Below the pieces are notes generated by a model. It ran no database searches, had not been told where the DNA came from, and saw only the letters and a list, made by a program, of their open reading frames with translations. A program made the translations under genes and the position numbers. A DNA stretch of 64,000 nt from Candidatus Iainarchaeum sp. (GTDB taxonomy: Archaea; Iainarchaeota; Iainarchaeia; Iainarchaeales; VGJJ01): contig CP064981.1 in NCBI GenBank assembly GCA_016699555.1, forward strand, positions 868,001-932,000. Direction: 5' to 3'. Of this stretch, positions 33,597 to 42,758 are shown piece after piece (position 1 is the first letter of the stretch; the number at the start of each line of letters is the position of its first letter).

Positions 33597-33627
33597 AGTA
33601 TAATAACAGCCGCAACGCATGTTGGAT

Positions 33628-34134
33628 ATGCAAATCACTTCCGTTTTGTTCATGTTTAGCATCATTTTCCTCCTCGGATGCGTGCAATCAAACCCCATTG
33701 TTCCCGCTCCAAATTCCGATTTGCCGCTCACTCCTTCTTCCATCGAGCCGCCGAGTGTCTGCGTGAAAGAAAAATGCGTGCACGTGCAACTCGCACAGAC
33801 ACAAACCGAAAAAGAACGCGGACTCATGGGCGTGACCTCGCTCACGGACCAAGAAGGAATGCTCTTTCTCTGGCACGAAGAAGGGAATTATCCCTTCTGG
33901 ATGAAAGACACGCTTATTCCCCTGGATATTGTTTGGATCCAGACCGATGGGACGATCGTGGACATCGCTACGCTCCAACCCTGCCAAGCAGACCCGTGCC
34001 CGGCACATTTCCCTGCGGGAAACGCATCGTATGTATTGGAGACCAACGCAGGACTGATGGAAAAATGGAACGCCCAGGTCGGCGATCGCGCCACGATACT
34101 TATGGATAGGCCTGCACCGAACGAATGGAATTAG
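33628..34134 (+). CDS. DUF192-family lipoprotein
   Basis: A 168-residue protein with a signal peptide ending in lipobox LLGC, so it is probably lipid-anchored outside the cell. The DUF192 core follows: ERGLMGVTSL, GMLFLWHEEGNYPFWMKDTL, IPLDIVWIQ, ASYVLETNAG. The family's function is unsettled. Paired Cys residues (CVKEKC, CQADPC) suggest disulfides. ATG 33628 fits a TATA box 22-29 bases upstream (TATAATAA, 33599-33606); an ATG nine bases earlier is also possible. Confidence 0.85.
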   Translation: MQITSVLFMFSIIFLLGCVQSNPIVPAPNSDLPLTPSSIEPPSVCVKEKCVHVQLAQTQTEKERGLMGVTSLTDQEGMLFLWHEEGNYPFWMKDTLIPLDIVWIQTDGTIVDIATLQPCQADPCPAHFPAGNASYVLETNAGLMEKWNAQVGDRATILMDRPAPNEWN

Positions 34135-34144
34135 TAGCGGTAAA

Positions 34145-34759
34145 TTATTCCGTTTTAGGCGTTTCTTCTTCCGCCGAGACCGGCTCTTCGACTGCCGCAA
34201 TTTTTTCCTCGGCAGCGCTAGAGATTTCTTGGATAACGTCCACAAAGCTGTCCACGGCATCATCCAGGAAAGAACTCTTGTAGTTGACCACTAATTGTTT
34301 TGCTTCTTCGGCATTCACCAAGGAAAAGAAACTCATCCTTCCTTCGCGTTTCCGCATCAAGACATTGGCTTCCACGAGCTTATCCAGGTGCCAGCTCGTC
34401 GTAGAAGGGGAGAGCTGGATATGGCGCGCGATGGTTTCATTATTGGCCCGTCGCTTCTGCAAGAGGAAAAGAATGATCTTGCGCGTGGAGACGTGGCGCA
34501 GGAATGCCATGATATTCTGATTGTGATGCATCGAGGGACCGCGCACCGCATAATAGCGCACAAACTTCCCCTCGGATTGTGTGCGAATAATATGGTGCTT
34601 CTGCAAGTAATCCAAATGGTACTGCAAGCTTCCCACTGCGATCTCGCAGCGGCGCTGGATCTCACGGAAGTGCAAGCCCGGGGATTCTTCGATCACAGTG
34701 TATATCTTCTTGCGCACATCCAATGAGAGAACGCGTGCGAATTCTTGCTCGTCGGCCAT
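34145..34759 (-). CDS. Transcriptional regulator with two winged-helix domains
   Basis: A 204-residue ArsR-type DNA-binding protein with two consecutive winged-helix units: residues 10-70 (HFREIQRRCEIAVGSLQYHL) and 85-150 (NETIARHIQLSPSTTSWHLD). An acidic Glu-rich tail (175-204) may contact partners. The gene follows 6 bases after a membrane-protein gene, so the pair may form a membrane-sensor and regulator unit as seen in other archaea. The target promoter is unknown. Confidence 0.82.
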   Translation of the reverse strand: MADEQEFARVLSLDVRKKIYTVIEESPGLHFREIQRRCEIAVGSLQYHLDYLQKHHIIRTQSEGKFVRYYAVRGPSMHHNQNIMAFLRHVSTRKIILFLLQKRRANNETIARHIQLSPSTTSWHLDKLVEANVLMRKREGRMSFFSLVNAEEAKQLVVNYKSSFLDDAVDSFVDVIQEISSAAEEKIAAVEEPVSAEEETPKTE

Positions 34760-34765
34760 GCCTGC

Positions 34766-35167
34766 TCACTTTTCCTTTCCTTCTCTCAAGCGCATCCCGA
34801 AGAGGGCATAGGCGATTAATGCCAGGCTGACCAACTCAATCACATTCTCCGCGTGATCGGGAAAGAACTGCCCGCTGGATACGAAGAGGTCCATGACCTT
34901 CAACAACCACTTGAAGGCCATCAATCCAAACGCTAACGCTACAAAGGCGATCTTCTGGTTGTGCGTGCGATCCCATGCCATTCCCGCTACAATGGCAACG
35001 GCCAAGGCGAAGATGAATACGATAATGCGCGTGATGAAGTCGAATTGCTGCGCGCTATTGGCCAAGACACGCAGCGGATCGGTGATGCTCCCGATGAGGC
35101 TTCCTTGCCCCACGATGACAACTAAAACTAAAACGACGGCTATCCCCAGAATATGCATGAATCGCAT
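34766..35167 (-). CDS. Membrane protein paired with winged-helix regulator
   Basis: A 133-residue protein with hydrophobic segments at about 6-26, 45-65, 73-92 and 108-124 and a charged C-terminus. It lies upstream of and in the same operon as the winged-helix regulator. Small archaeal membrane proteins with this shape often sit next to a wHTH gene, but I know no biochemical role. A Rossmann-like or transporter domain is absent. Confidence 0.6.
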   Translation of the reverse strand: MRFMHILGIAVVLVLVVIVGQGSLIGSITDPLRVLANSAQQFDFITRIIVFIFALAVAIVAGMAWDRTHNQKIAFVALAFGLMAFKWLLKVMDLFVSSGQFFPDHAENVIELVSLALIAYALFGMRLREGKEK

Positions 35168-35426
35168 GGAATCATCTCCTGCTCAATAGCTAGAATCAGC
35201 AAAAAAGACCTTAATAACGCTGTGGGAACAAGGGCCGAAAAAAGAAAAAAAAGTGAGGTGCCCCGCAGGATGGTGGGCCTGCGGGGTCGCCGCTTGAAAA
35301 CGGCTTATGAGGAGCGGACGGGAGAGAGCCTATCCCAAGGATCAACCGCCACGCATAGCTTTCTCAGCGCATTAATAAAGCGTTTCTGGTCCGTGCGTCG
35401 AAGAATAATACAAACACCGTTCCGTC

Positions 35427-35542
35427 GGTCCAGTTTCGATTGGACCAACCGAGAACAGGGATTGCAAAGCAATCCCTGAGGTTTTGATGAACCTTTTCTC
35501 AAAAGGTTCTGGAGTGAGAATGGGTGTCGCGTAGCGATACCC
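35427..35542 (+). repeat. Mosaic hairpin array, copy 8 (four stems A-B-C-D)
   Basis: The array holds GGTCCA/TGGACC (35427-35446), spacer ACCGAGAAC, GGGATTGC/GCAATCCC (35457-35477), TTTTGAT then GAACCTTTT/AAAAGGTTC (35489-35509), a short linker and GGGTGTCGC/GCGATACCC with loop GTA (35522-35542). The last stem matches the B stem of copy 2 except for one loop base. It fills much of the 387-base gap behind the AsnRS stop, which holds no gene. Confidence 0.78.
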
Positions 35543-35554
35543 AATAGCATTGGA

Positions 35555-36862
35555 TTATGGCGCCACACGGTTCATTGTCCGAGGAAAACCAACGACGTCG
35601 CGGATATGGTCAAATTTGTACAACCAAACCGCCAAGCGCGCAAGGCCTAAACCCCCGCCGGTGTGGGGAACGGAGCCATATTTGCGCAAATCCACATACC
35701 ACCCAAAGTCCTCGGGCTTGAGTCCTTGGTTGCGCATGCGCTGGGTAAGCTCATTCACATCCCAACTTCTCTCACCGGAGCCAATGATTTCTCCATAGCC
35801 TTCCGGCGCAAGGACATCGCAACACAACACTGTTTCCGGTCGCTTGGGATCGGGACGATGATAGAAGGGTTTGAGCTGCGTGGGATAGTGGTGCACCAAA
35901 ATGGGAACGTCAAAGTCCTTGGTGATTTCACGCTCATGCGCTTCTTGCAGGTCGTCTCCCCACTTGAGTTCGGGAAACTTGCGTTGAGCCACTTCAAAGG
36001 CCTCATCATACGTGAAGCGCTGGAATTTGGTATTGACCACTTTTTCTAAGGTGTTCGGATCCCTCCCCGTTGCCTTCAATACATCGGGGGTCTTTTCCAG
36101 CACATGTTTGGCGATGGATTTGATCATGTGCTCGTTGAAATCCATCAGCTCATCCAATCCACTCCAAGCCGTTTCCCATTCCGCGTGCCAGAACTCGGTG
36201 AGATGGCGGCGCGTACGCGAGGGCTCGGCGCGAAAGGAAGGCGCCACCGTATAGACTTTCTCTAGCGCCATCGCATAGGCCTCCAAATAGAATTGGGAAG
36301 ACTGTGTGAGGTTTACAGTCTTTCCAAAATAGGGAACCTCGAACAATTCGTTTCCGCCTTCGACTGCACCGGAAACGAACATGGGGGCTTGGACTTCGAT
36401 ATATCCCTGGGATTTGCACCAGGTGTGATACCCTTCAAAGACCGCTGCGGAAGCACGCAAGCCATGCTGCATCTTTCCCGCGCGCAACCAGAGGTGTCTC
36501 ACATCCAACAAGAATTCTTCGCTCAGGTCTCTTCCAATTGGAAATTCTTCTCCGGCGTGAATCACTCTCACGACGCTGGCATGCAACTCTTTTCCGCCCG
36601 GGGCACGAGAATCTTCCTTGAGCGTTCCACTCACCGCAACGGACGATTCCATCAACGCCTTTCGCGCGTGCTCAAATGATTGCTTGTCAGGGATATTTTT
36701 TTCCTCAAGAACGACTTGGATTTCCCCACTACCATCGCGCATGAGCCAAATCAGCGTTCCTTTGAAGTCGCGCTTGCGCTTGATCCATCCTTGTAAGTGG
36801 GCTTCTTTGATAGGGTGTTTGAGTACATCCCCAATCATGTTGCGTGGAATTTGTTGTTGCAT
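35555..36862 (-). CDS. asnS: Asparaginyl-tRNA synthetase
   Basis: Class II synthetase for tRNA-Asn. The 435-residue protein has an N-terminal OB fold (HLQGWIKRKRDFKGTLIWLM), class II motif 1 near residue 140, motif 2 FRAEPSRTRRHLTEFWHAEWE and motif 3 GGGLGLARLAVWLY. The block GYGEIIGSGERSWD is the AsnRS hallmark that separates it from AspRS. ATG 36862 is preferred over a TTG fifteen bases upstream. A direct AsnRS means the archaeon need not make Asn-tRNA by amidation. Confidence 0.93.
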   Translation of the reverse strand: MQQQIPRNMIGDVLKHPIKEAHLQGWIKRKRDFKGTLIWLMRDGSGEIQVVLEEKNIPDKQSFEHARKALMESSVAVSGTLKEDSRAPGGKELHASVVRVIHAGEEFPIGRDLSEEFLLDVRHLWLRAGKMQHGLRASAAVFEGYHTWCKSQGYIEVQAPMFVSGAVEGGNELFEVPYFGKTVNLTQSSQFYLEAYAMALEKVYTVAPSFRAEPSRTRRHLTEFWHAEWETAWSGLDELMDFNEHMIKSIAKHVLEKTPDVLKATGRDPNTLEKVVNTKFQRFTYDEAFEVAQRKFPELKWGDDLQEAHEREITKDFDVPILVHHYPTQLKPFYHRPDPKRPETVLCCDVLAPEGYGEIIGSGERSWDVNELTQRMRNQGLKPEDFGWYVDLRKYGSVPHTGGGLGLARLAVWLYKFDHIRDVVGFPRTMNRVAP

Positions 36863-37073
36863 GTGTTTTCGCTCCAATGTGATTTTTTTCGTAAAAAATA
36901 GGCTTTTGCACGCACCCCATAGCGCGTGAAAAGGGAAACATCAGTAGGGACGATTGGAGTTGATGCGGGCAATAGCTAACGCAATAACGACACTTCGGAT
37001 CGCAGCGGAAATATAGGCACGCATCTGAAGCAGTAGAGGGACGAAGGAGCTTAAAAATAGTAGAGGAAAGAGC

Positions 37074-37562
37074 CTAATTCCTTAATCCCGCACGCAATCT
37101 CCCCAAAGCCCCCAGAAAACGATCCATGAACTGGCGTAACGCTCCTGGGTTGACGCCTTTGACCCGCCGCATGGCGTCGAGCATCCTATTCGTGACCTTT
37201 CGCCGATCCTGAAGGGTAAACCCATACACGAGCGAATGATGATCAAAAAGAATAGTTCGGATCGCGTGGCGTTGCACCCCGCTGCGGATCCCGGCTGCCA
37301 CAAAACCAATCTTTGCAGCTACACGCACGGCGGAAATCTCCTGTTGATGCCGCAACCGATTCATTTTCAGCACTTGCACCAAACCTATCGAGCTCGGAGA
37401 TGATTCATTGGGAGCATGGACTTCTAGTTCCCTCCGGCGCGCGGTGAATTGCATCTTAATCCGACGCGCAATTCCATGCAGCTCATCCACATGCGGTCGC
37501 TTCACCCATCCACGAGGCAACTTAATTGGAACAATCTTGGGAGACACCATGAACGCATGCAT
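37074..37562 (-). CDS. Small basic protein downstream of aspS
   Basis: A 162-residue Arg-rich protein (VDELHGIARRIKMQFTARRR, MNRLRHQQEISAVRVAAKIG, FMDRFLGALGRLRAGL). It starts 14 bases after the AspRS stop on the same strand and is probably co-transcribed. No family is recognised; the charge suggests RNA or DNA contact. The 211-base region between it and asnS (36863-37073) shows no other gene. Confidence 0.45.
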   Translation of the reverse strand: MHAFMVSPKIVPIKLPRGWVKRPHVDELHGIARRIKMQFTARRRELEVHAPNESSPSSIGLVQVLKMNRLRHQQEISAVRVAAKIGFVAAGIRSGVQRHAIRTILFDHHSLVYGFTLQDRRKVTNRMLDAMRRVKGVNPGALRQFMDRFLGALGRLRAGLRN

Positions 37563-37576
37563 CCCGGGAATAAAAA

Positions 37577-38902
37577 TTACGGCGTCAGTCTATCAGGGTC
37601 TCTCGGCAGAGGAATTCCTTCTCTCACATTGCCTAATTCGAGCATGAGGTTGACAATACGGTCCATTCCCAGGCCAATTCCACCATGGGGAGGCGCGCCA
37701 TAGCGGAAGATATCGCGGTAAGCGGGGAGCTTGTCCAAATCCAATCCCTTCAGCTCGCATTGCTGGCGTAAAACGTCGACGCGGTGCTCACGCTGCGCGC
37801 CGGTCCCGATCTCAACGCCACGATAGATCAAATCAAATGATTTCGTGACACTCGGATCGTCCGCGGGGCGCATGTGATAGAAAGGTCTCTTCGTGAAAGG
37901 ATAATCCAATGCAAAGACGAAGTCGTGATGATACTTTTCTTTGATGTATTCGCCAATCATGATCTCTGCAGCGGCATCGGGATCATCGTCTTCCGGGATG
38001 ATCTTTCCTTTCGCTGCCAAAACCTTGCGGAGTTCATGCAATGAGACGCGCGGGAATGGAATCGTCGGGACGGTGATTTCTTTTCCGAGGATTTGCAATT
38101 CCTCTTTGGCTTTTTCCTTGACTTCTGCCCAAACGTCATGGATGACATTCTCGGCCATGCGCATGACCTCTTCCTCGCTCTCGATGAAGCCCATTTCGAA
38201 GTCGATACCCGTGAATTCGGTCAAGTGTCGCGTGGTGTGAGACTTTTCTGCGCGGAACACGGGCCCGATCTCAAACACGCGTTCCAGTCCGGAGACGACG
38301 AACATCTGCTTATAGATTTGAGGGCTTTGGGCGAGCGAGGCGGTCTTCCCGAAATAAGGGATCTTGAATTCTTCCGCACCGCTTTCAACACCGGATTCCG
38401 TTATCTTTGGCAGCGCAACTTGGATGAACCCGTGCTTCTCTAACGCGTGCACGAATGCCGTGTAGATCTTGCTGCGGATCATGAAAATGGCCTTGACTCT
38501 TTCGCGTCGGAAATCGAGGAAGCGATAGTCCAAGCGCTTATCCAAGGAAGTAGTCGTTTCTTCTCTAATCTCAATGGGCAACGGCGCTTCAGCCAGTGAA
38601 AGGATTTCCACGCGCTGCGCTTCCACTTCGACTTCTCCCGTGTGCATGGCGGGATTGATCTGTTTCTCGGGTCGCTTATTGACCTTGCCAAAAACTTGCA
38701 CCACCGACTCTTTCTGCAAGTGCTTGCAGTGATCGGTTAGGGCCGCATTCAAGAAAACCTGCGTCGTCCCGGTGCGGTCCCTTACCGTCAAGAAGGAAAT
38801 CTTCCCCGCCACGCGGAAAGAGTCCACCCAACCCGAAAGTACGACTTCTTTTCCCGCATCGGAGACGCGTAATTGGCCGCAGGCATGGGTTCGGAGGGAC
38901 AT
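37577..38902 (-). CDS. aspS: Aspartyl-tRNA synthetase (archaeal type)
   Basis: Class II synthetase of 441 residues. It has an N-terminal OB fold (GWVDSFRVAGKISFLTVRDR), QSPQIYKQMF, motif 2 FRAEKSHTTRHLTEF and motif 3 GGIGLGMDRIVNLML with a final PRDPDRLTP. By eye alignment, the residue matching Trp26 of discriminating Thermococcus AspRS is Asp and that matching Lys85 is near His. A direct AsnRS is also present in the window. ATG 38902 fits a TTTAAAAT box about 24-30 bases upstream; ATG 38911 is possible. Confidence 0.93.
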   Translation of the reverse strand: MSLRTHACGQLRVSDAGKEVVLSGWVDSFRVAGKISFLTVRDRTGTTQVFLNAALTDHCKHLQKESVVQVFGKVNKRPEKQINPAMHTGEVEVEAQRVEILSLAEAPLPIEIREETTTSLDKRLDYRFLDFRRERVKAIFMIRSKIYTAFVHALEKHGFIQVALPKITESGVESGAEEFKIPYFGKTASLAQSPQIYKQMFVVSGLERVFEIGPVFRAEKSHTTRHLTEFTGIDFEMGFIESEEEVMRMAENVIHDVWAEVKEKAKEELQILGKEITVPTIPFPRVSLHELRKVLAAKGKIIPEDDDPDAAAEIMIGEYIKEKYHHDFVFALDYPFTKRPFYHMRPADDPSVTKSFDLIYRGVEIGTGAQREHRVDVLRQQCELKGLDLDKLPAYRDIFRYGAPPHGGIGLGMDRIVNLMLELGNVREGIPLPRDPDRLTP

Positions 38903-39030
38903 AATACCCATGAAAGGCAGTGGAGTTATTTTAAAGGTAAAGGCAGGCCATAGCAGATTGACTTATGGATTGCTCGAAATCCTTTTCGCCACAACCTGGA
39001 AAGAAAAATAATGAGAGAGGTGACGCAGAG

Positions 39031-39957
39031 CTATTTTACCACGGTAAAACTCATCGTCAGGAAAACCCCATACAAGATGAGGAAGAAAATCCCCTGGGAC
39101 TTGTGGATATGCCCGTGCTTGATGAAGTTGTAGACCAAGAATGAGTTGGCGATCACGATGAAACCAACCGGCAACACGAACTCAGAGAAATGAATGGCCT
39201 CCTTCGCGAGCACGAATGTGCTCCCCAACACCAATGTGAGATTCGCCACCGCGCTTCCCAAGATCTCCCCAATCGCCAATGAGATCTCTCCCCTCCGGAT
39301 GGCCGTGAAGTCGATCATCAGCTCGGGCAGGGTCGTCCCAAGCGCCACGAGCGTGAGACCGATCACGCCATCCGAAACCCCAAACGCTTGGGCAATCTGC
39401 GAGGCCGAGTCCACGACAAAAAAAGAACCAATAACCACGGCAGTAGTTCCAATGATGAATTCGAGCATGGAACGACCAATGTTGCTCTGGGGAATGCGCT
39501 TAGCGGGTTTTGCTTTCATCTTTTCTTTGGCGATGAAGAAGAGATAGAAGAGGAACAATACCAACAACACGACTCCCTCCGTAAAGGCGGAGACATTATT
39601 GATCAGCAACGCGAGCGGGATCAGCGAAATCAAGAACAACATCTCCGCGCTCTCGATGACGTGCGAGCGATGGATCTTGATGTTGCGGATGAAGGCAGCC
39701 GTTCCGATAACTAAACAAATATTGGCGATCGTGCTTCCGAGCGCGTCTCCCACTCCTAACTCGGCTTTCCCCTGGATGGCCGACAGCGTGCCCACCATCA
39801 AATCGGGAAGGGAAACGAATAAGGCGATGAGCACGAATCCCACTGCCATACGGGAAATGCCGAAGTGCTGCGAAATGCGAATGCTCCCATCGATGGTGCG
39901 TTGAGACCCCCACACCATGATGACGAGCGCGACCAAGAAAATGAGCAGGGGAACCAT
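39031..39957 (-). CDS. Ca2+/Na+ antiporter family (CaCA, YrbG-like)
   Basis: A 308-residue integral membrane protein with two inverted repeats of about five helices. The alpha-repeat motifs are GDALGSTIANICLVIG (about 71-86) and GEILGSAVANLTLVLG (about 228-243), with acidic residues in the preceding helices as in K+-independent exchangers. It exchanges cations across the membrane, probably Ca2+ out for Na+ or H+. The gene is alone on its strand, 32 bases before the RNA-nuclease gene's stop. Confidence 0.9.
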   Translation of the reverse strand: MVPLLIFLVALVIMVWGSQRTIDGSIRISQHFGISRMAVGFVLIALFVSLPDLMVGTLSAIQGKAELGVGDALGSTIANICLVIGTAAFIRNIKIHRSHVIESAEMLFLISLIPLALLINNVSAFTEGVVLLVLFLFYLFFIAKEKMKAKPAKRIPQSNIGRSMLEFIIGTTAVVIGSFFVVDSASQIAQAFGVSDGVIGLTLVALGTTLPELMIDFTAIRRGEISLAIGEILGSAVANLTLVLGSTFVLAKEAIHFSEFVLPVGFIVIANSFLVYNFIKHGHIHKSQGIFFLILYGVFLTMSFTVVK

Positions 39958-39988
39958 ACCTATCCATCAGCAAATGCCCATTAATAAA

Positions 39989-41005
39989 TCACGGAGTCAC
40001 GCGCTCATATTGCGCCAGCACATATTGCTTGGCTTCCTCGATGGGACGCGCGGGAATCTTGAATTCTTTCTGGATGGCAATCGCGAGCTCGCGTGCGAAG
40101 CCGTGATCGGTAAACACCTGCTTGGGTTCGGCCTTTCCGACGTAATTCATCAATTGATCATAATCCGCGTGGTCGGATAACTGGAAATGCGTCTCATGCC
40201 CATTCGAAGGCGAAGGCCAACCGGTTGCGATTCCCGTTACTACGCTCTTCTTGGCCGAGACCGAGATGGCGTGCAGGGTCTCATAGTCGCACAAATTGGG
40301 AGGCAAGATCAACACTTCCGCATCCTTGAGATTGTGATCGATCAACTCGAATTTCCCGATGTGATGCCCATGCGCACGCGCAATAGCGTTCTTCTCATAG
40401 ATGTTCTTGTGCACGAAGGGGATGGCGGAGGAATACTCATTCACGATCTTCGTGAGTTCTTGCGCCTTGCCCGTGGCATAGCCTTGGAGAATGGGTAAAA
40501 AGTTCTGCTGTTGCGCATGCTTCAACCACTTCCCCACTTGCGCATACACATCCTCGCGCTCGGGGAATTTGTATTCTTTTTTTCCAAAAGTGGATTCGAT
40601 GACCAACACATCACACGGCACAATCTCGGCGCCGGGCATGATGATGCTGTCCTGCAACTTCATATCCGTCGTCACGCACACCTTCTTCTCTCCTTCCACG
40701 ACGATCTGGGCACTCCCTAAGATATGGCCCGAGTTCACGAAAGATATCTTGTGCTCCTTCCCGTGCACGTGCGAATTGAAATGCATCTTTTCCGCATAGG
40801 CGGCTTTGGGGATCTTTTTCTCCACCAGTCCATGCGTCAAGGGGGTCATGTAGTAAGTCGACGGATTCTTGGCCCCGATATGCACGTGGTCCGAATGCGC
40901 ATGCGAGACGAAAATGCGGTCGGCATCCACGCGCTTGCGGTGGGGGTCGACGAGGATGCGTTCCTGGTCTTGGATAACGATGCCGTGGTCCTCGTAGATA
41001 TGCAT
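39989..41005 (-). CDS. MBL-fold mRNA 3'-end processing-type exonuclease
   Basis: A 338-residue metallo-beta-lactamase-fold nuclease. The zinc motif HAHSDHVHIG is near residues 30-39, HILGSAQI and TTDMK follow, then a beta-CASP-like module with a late conserved His (QLSDHADY, DHGFA). Family members are annotated as mRNA 3'-end processing factors or DNA/RNA exonucleases. ATG 41005 is chosen because the upstream in-frame residues are hydrophobic and do not match the family. A second, longer beta-CASP protein is at 58637. Confidence 0.85.
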   Translation of the reverse strand: MHIYEDHGIVIQDQERILVDPHRKRVDADRIFVSHAHSDHVHIGAKNPSTYYMTPLTHGLVEKKIPKAAYAEKMHFNSHVHGKEHKISFVNSGHILGSAQIVVEGEKKVCVTTDMKLQDSIIMPGAEIVPCDVLVIESTFGKKEYKFPEREDVYAQVGKWLKHAQQQNFLPILQGYATGKAQELTKIVNEYSSAIPFVHKNIYEKNAIARAHGHHIGKFELIDHNLKDAEVLILPPNLCDYETLHAISVSAKKSVVTGIATGWPSPSNGHETHFQLSDHADYDQLMNYVGKAEPKQVFTDHGFARELAIAIQKEFKIPARPIEEAKQYVLAQYERVTP

Positions 41006-41146
41006 AAAACAACCCAAAAACGTGCTCCAGGACATAAGGAGGGATGGAATAAAAACCGCCTGGAGGAATGCCGCCAAACCAGCATGTAGAAGCCGCCCTG
41101 CAGGAATGGAAGCAGGCATAAATAGGGGAAATTCGTTTTTCGACGC

Positions 41147-42253
41147 ATGAGCAATGCCCTACTCCTATTGGACCAGCTGCACGAAGAGCTGGGAAAGGCC
41201 AAGGCACTCCCCTACATCCCCTGGCAACAGACCAACCGCCAGGCTCTGGTTTCACGCCTCAAAGAATGGCACGCGCACACCAAGCAGTCCAGGGAATTGG
41301 TCCAACTCCTCATCCGCGAACAAATCCAGAACCCGGAGCTGAAAGAAATCCAAGTGGGAGAGGTCAATGAGCTCCTCCACCAGAATGACGCCGTGCTTTC
41401 ACGCAACATCACATTCGAAGAAGAAAAGCTCAAGAGCAAAAAACTGGACCTGAGCGAAAGCATCACCGTCCCCACGCTCGGAAGCGAAATGGACGCGCGC
41501 ATGCACCAGCAATGGCTTTCCTTGCATCGCTTGACGGAGCGCATGCAGCTCGTATTGCGCAAGACCGAACACAACGAAAGCAACACCAAGGAACTGGAAT
41601 CGAAGCTCTTCGGATTGTTGAAGACAAAAGAGACCGAACTCGAACAACTCAAGAAAGAACGCGACGTATTGAAGCGCGAGAAGTTCTTCGGAAATGTCAC
41701 CAAAAAATCGCACTTGGAGATGGAACAAGAAATGCAAGGCCTGATGCACGACTTCGCCATCGAACGACACGTCGTAGGGGATCACCTCGAGCAATCGCGC
41801 AAGAAACTCGAAGAATATTCGGCGAACCACGCCCAGATGGAGAACAAAATCAAAAAGCTCGAGCACTTGGTGCACGAACTCACGAAGAAGCACGTGGAAA
41901 TCCAGGGCATCCTCAAGACGGAACGCGATTTCGCACGCAAAGTGGCATTGGACCTGGAATCCGAGACCGCGACGCTGCGCGCGACCTATGCCAAAGAACT
42001 CCTGAACCTCGAAGAGAATAAGCACCGCATCAAACGCGAAGAACGCGAAAAGCTCGAGAGCAAGCTACAGGAAATGGAATCCCAAACCAAATCACAGCGC
42101 GCACACATCGCAGAGCTCGAAGCCCTCGTGCGCGAAAAAGAAAGACAAGTCGCGCGCCTCGCCGAAAAGCTCCCGCGCGAAAAAGAAGAAGCTACTGCTC
42201 CTGAACAACTACCCAATCCCTTCACCAAGCGCAAGAAGAATTCCACGTTCTAA
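41147..42253 (+). CDS. Long coiled-coil protein
   Basis: A 368-residue protein. Residues 1-110 are globular-helical; residues about 115-345 form nearly continuous heptad-rich coiled coil (KELESKLFGLLKTKETELEQ, LEEYSANHAQMENKIKKLEH, REKLESKLQEMESQTKSQRA). The tail is basic. There is no P-loop or membrane segment, so it is probably a structural or scaffold protein. A TATA-like ATAAATAG lies about 21-28 bases upstream. It is the first of four consecutive genes that otherwise encode membrane-anchored or pilin-like proteins. Confidence 0.65.
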   Translation: MSNALLLLDQLHEELGKAKALPYIPWQQTNRQALVSRLKEWHAHTKQSRELVQLLIREQIQNPELKEIQVGEVNELLHQNDAVLSRNITFEEEKLKSKKLDLSESITVPTLGSEMDARMHQQWLSLHRLTERMQLVLRKTEHNESNTKELESKLFGLLKTKETELEQLKKERDVLKREKFFGNVTKKSHLEMEQEMQGLMHDFAIERHVVGDHLEQSRKKLEEYSANHAQMENKIKKLEHLVHELTKKHVEIQGILKTERDFARKVALDLESETATLRATYAKELLNLEENKHRIKREEREKLESKLQEMESQTKSQRAHIAELEALVREKERQVARLAEKLPREKEEATAPEQLPNPFTKRKKNSTF

Positions 42254-42702
42254 TTCGATTCGGCATTCGCATCGGGCACATGCACCCAATCGCGTATCTC
42301 CAATGGCTGCTTGACCGCGTTCCCCAATCCATCAAAGCGCTGCGCCACGATGCGCACTTCGTGATCGCCGATAAGTCCAGACGATAATGGAATGCTGAAA
42401 TCGACTTGTTTTTCTTGTCCGGGAACTAATTGAATCTTTTTGCGTGAGACTTCTTGCCTACCCAAATACGCATTCACGTCCCACCGCAAATCCTGCGATT
42501 CGTGCGAGCGCAAGCGGATCGCGAATGCGATAGTGTCATCATCCACATGCGGCGCAGAACCCCAAAATAATTCAGAGTAGTCCGCGGGAACACTCGTTCC
42601 CTGCCAGACCCAAAAACCCAATCCCACTACCAAAAGCGCTAGCACGACGACGCCCAACACGACCACGGCAATGGGTTCAGCAGAAGACGCAGGCGTGGGC
42701 AT
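42250..42702 (-). CDS. Membrane-anchored Ig-like/CARDB protein
   Basis: A 150-residue protein with one N-terminal hydrophobic helix (about 8-32) and a beta-sandwich-like exterior part (DDDTIAFAIRLRSHESQDLR, KQVDFSIPLSSGLIGDHEVR). It overlaps the coiled-coil gene stop by 4 bases from the other side and shares one TATA box with the divergent 504-residue surface gene. The likely role is binding or assembly at the cell surface. Start 42702 fits the shared TATA spacing; ATG 42708 is possible. Confidence 0.55.
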   Translation of the reverse strand: MPTPASSAEPIAVVVLGVVVLALLVVGLGFWVWQGTSVPADYSELFWGSAPHVDDDTIAFAIRLRSHESQDLRWDVNAYLGRQEVSRKKIQLVPGQEKQVDFSIPLSSGLIGDHEVRIVAQRFDGLGNAVKQPLEIRDWVHVPDANAESN

Positions 42703-42727
42703 ATGCACCTAACACCGCACGCGAAGA

Positions 42728-42735
42728 TTTAATAT
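42728..42735. promoter_or_regulatory. Single TATA box shared by divergent surface-protein genes
   Basis: TTTAATAT lies 24-31 bases before ATG 42759 (plus) and 26-33 bases from ATG 42702 (minus). No second TATA candidate fits either gene in the 56-base gap. Confidence 0.5.
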
Positions 42736-42758
42736 GCCCCCTCCCATTCTATTTGCGC

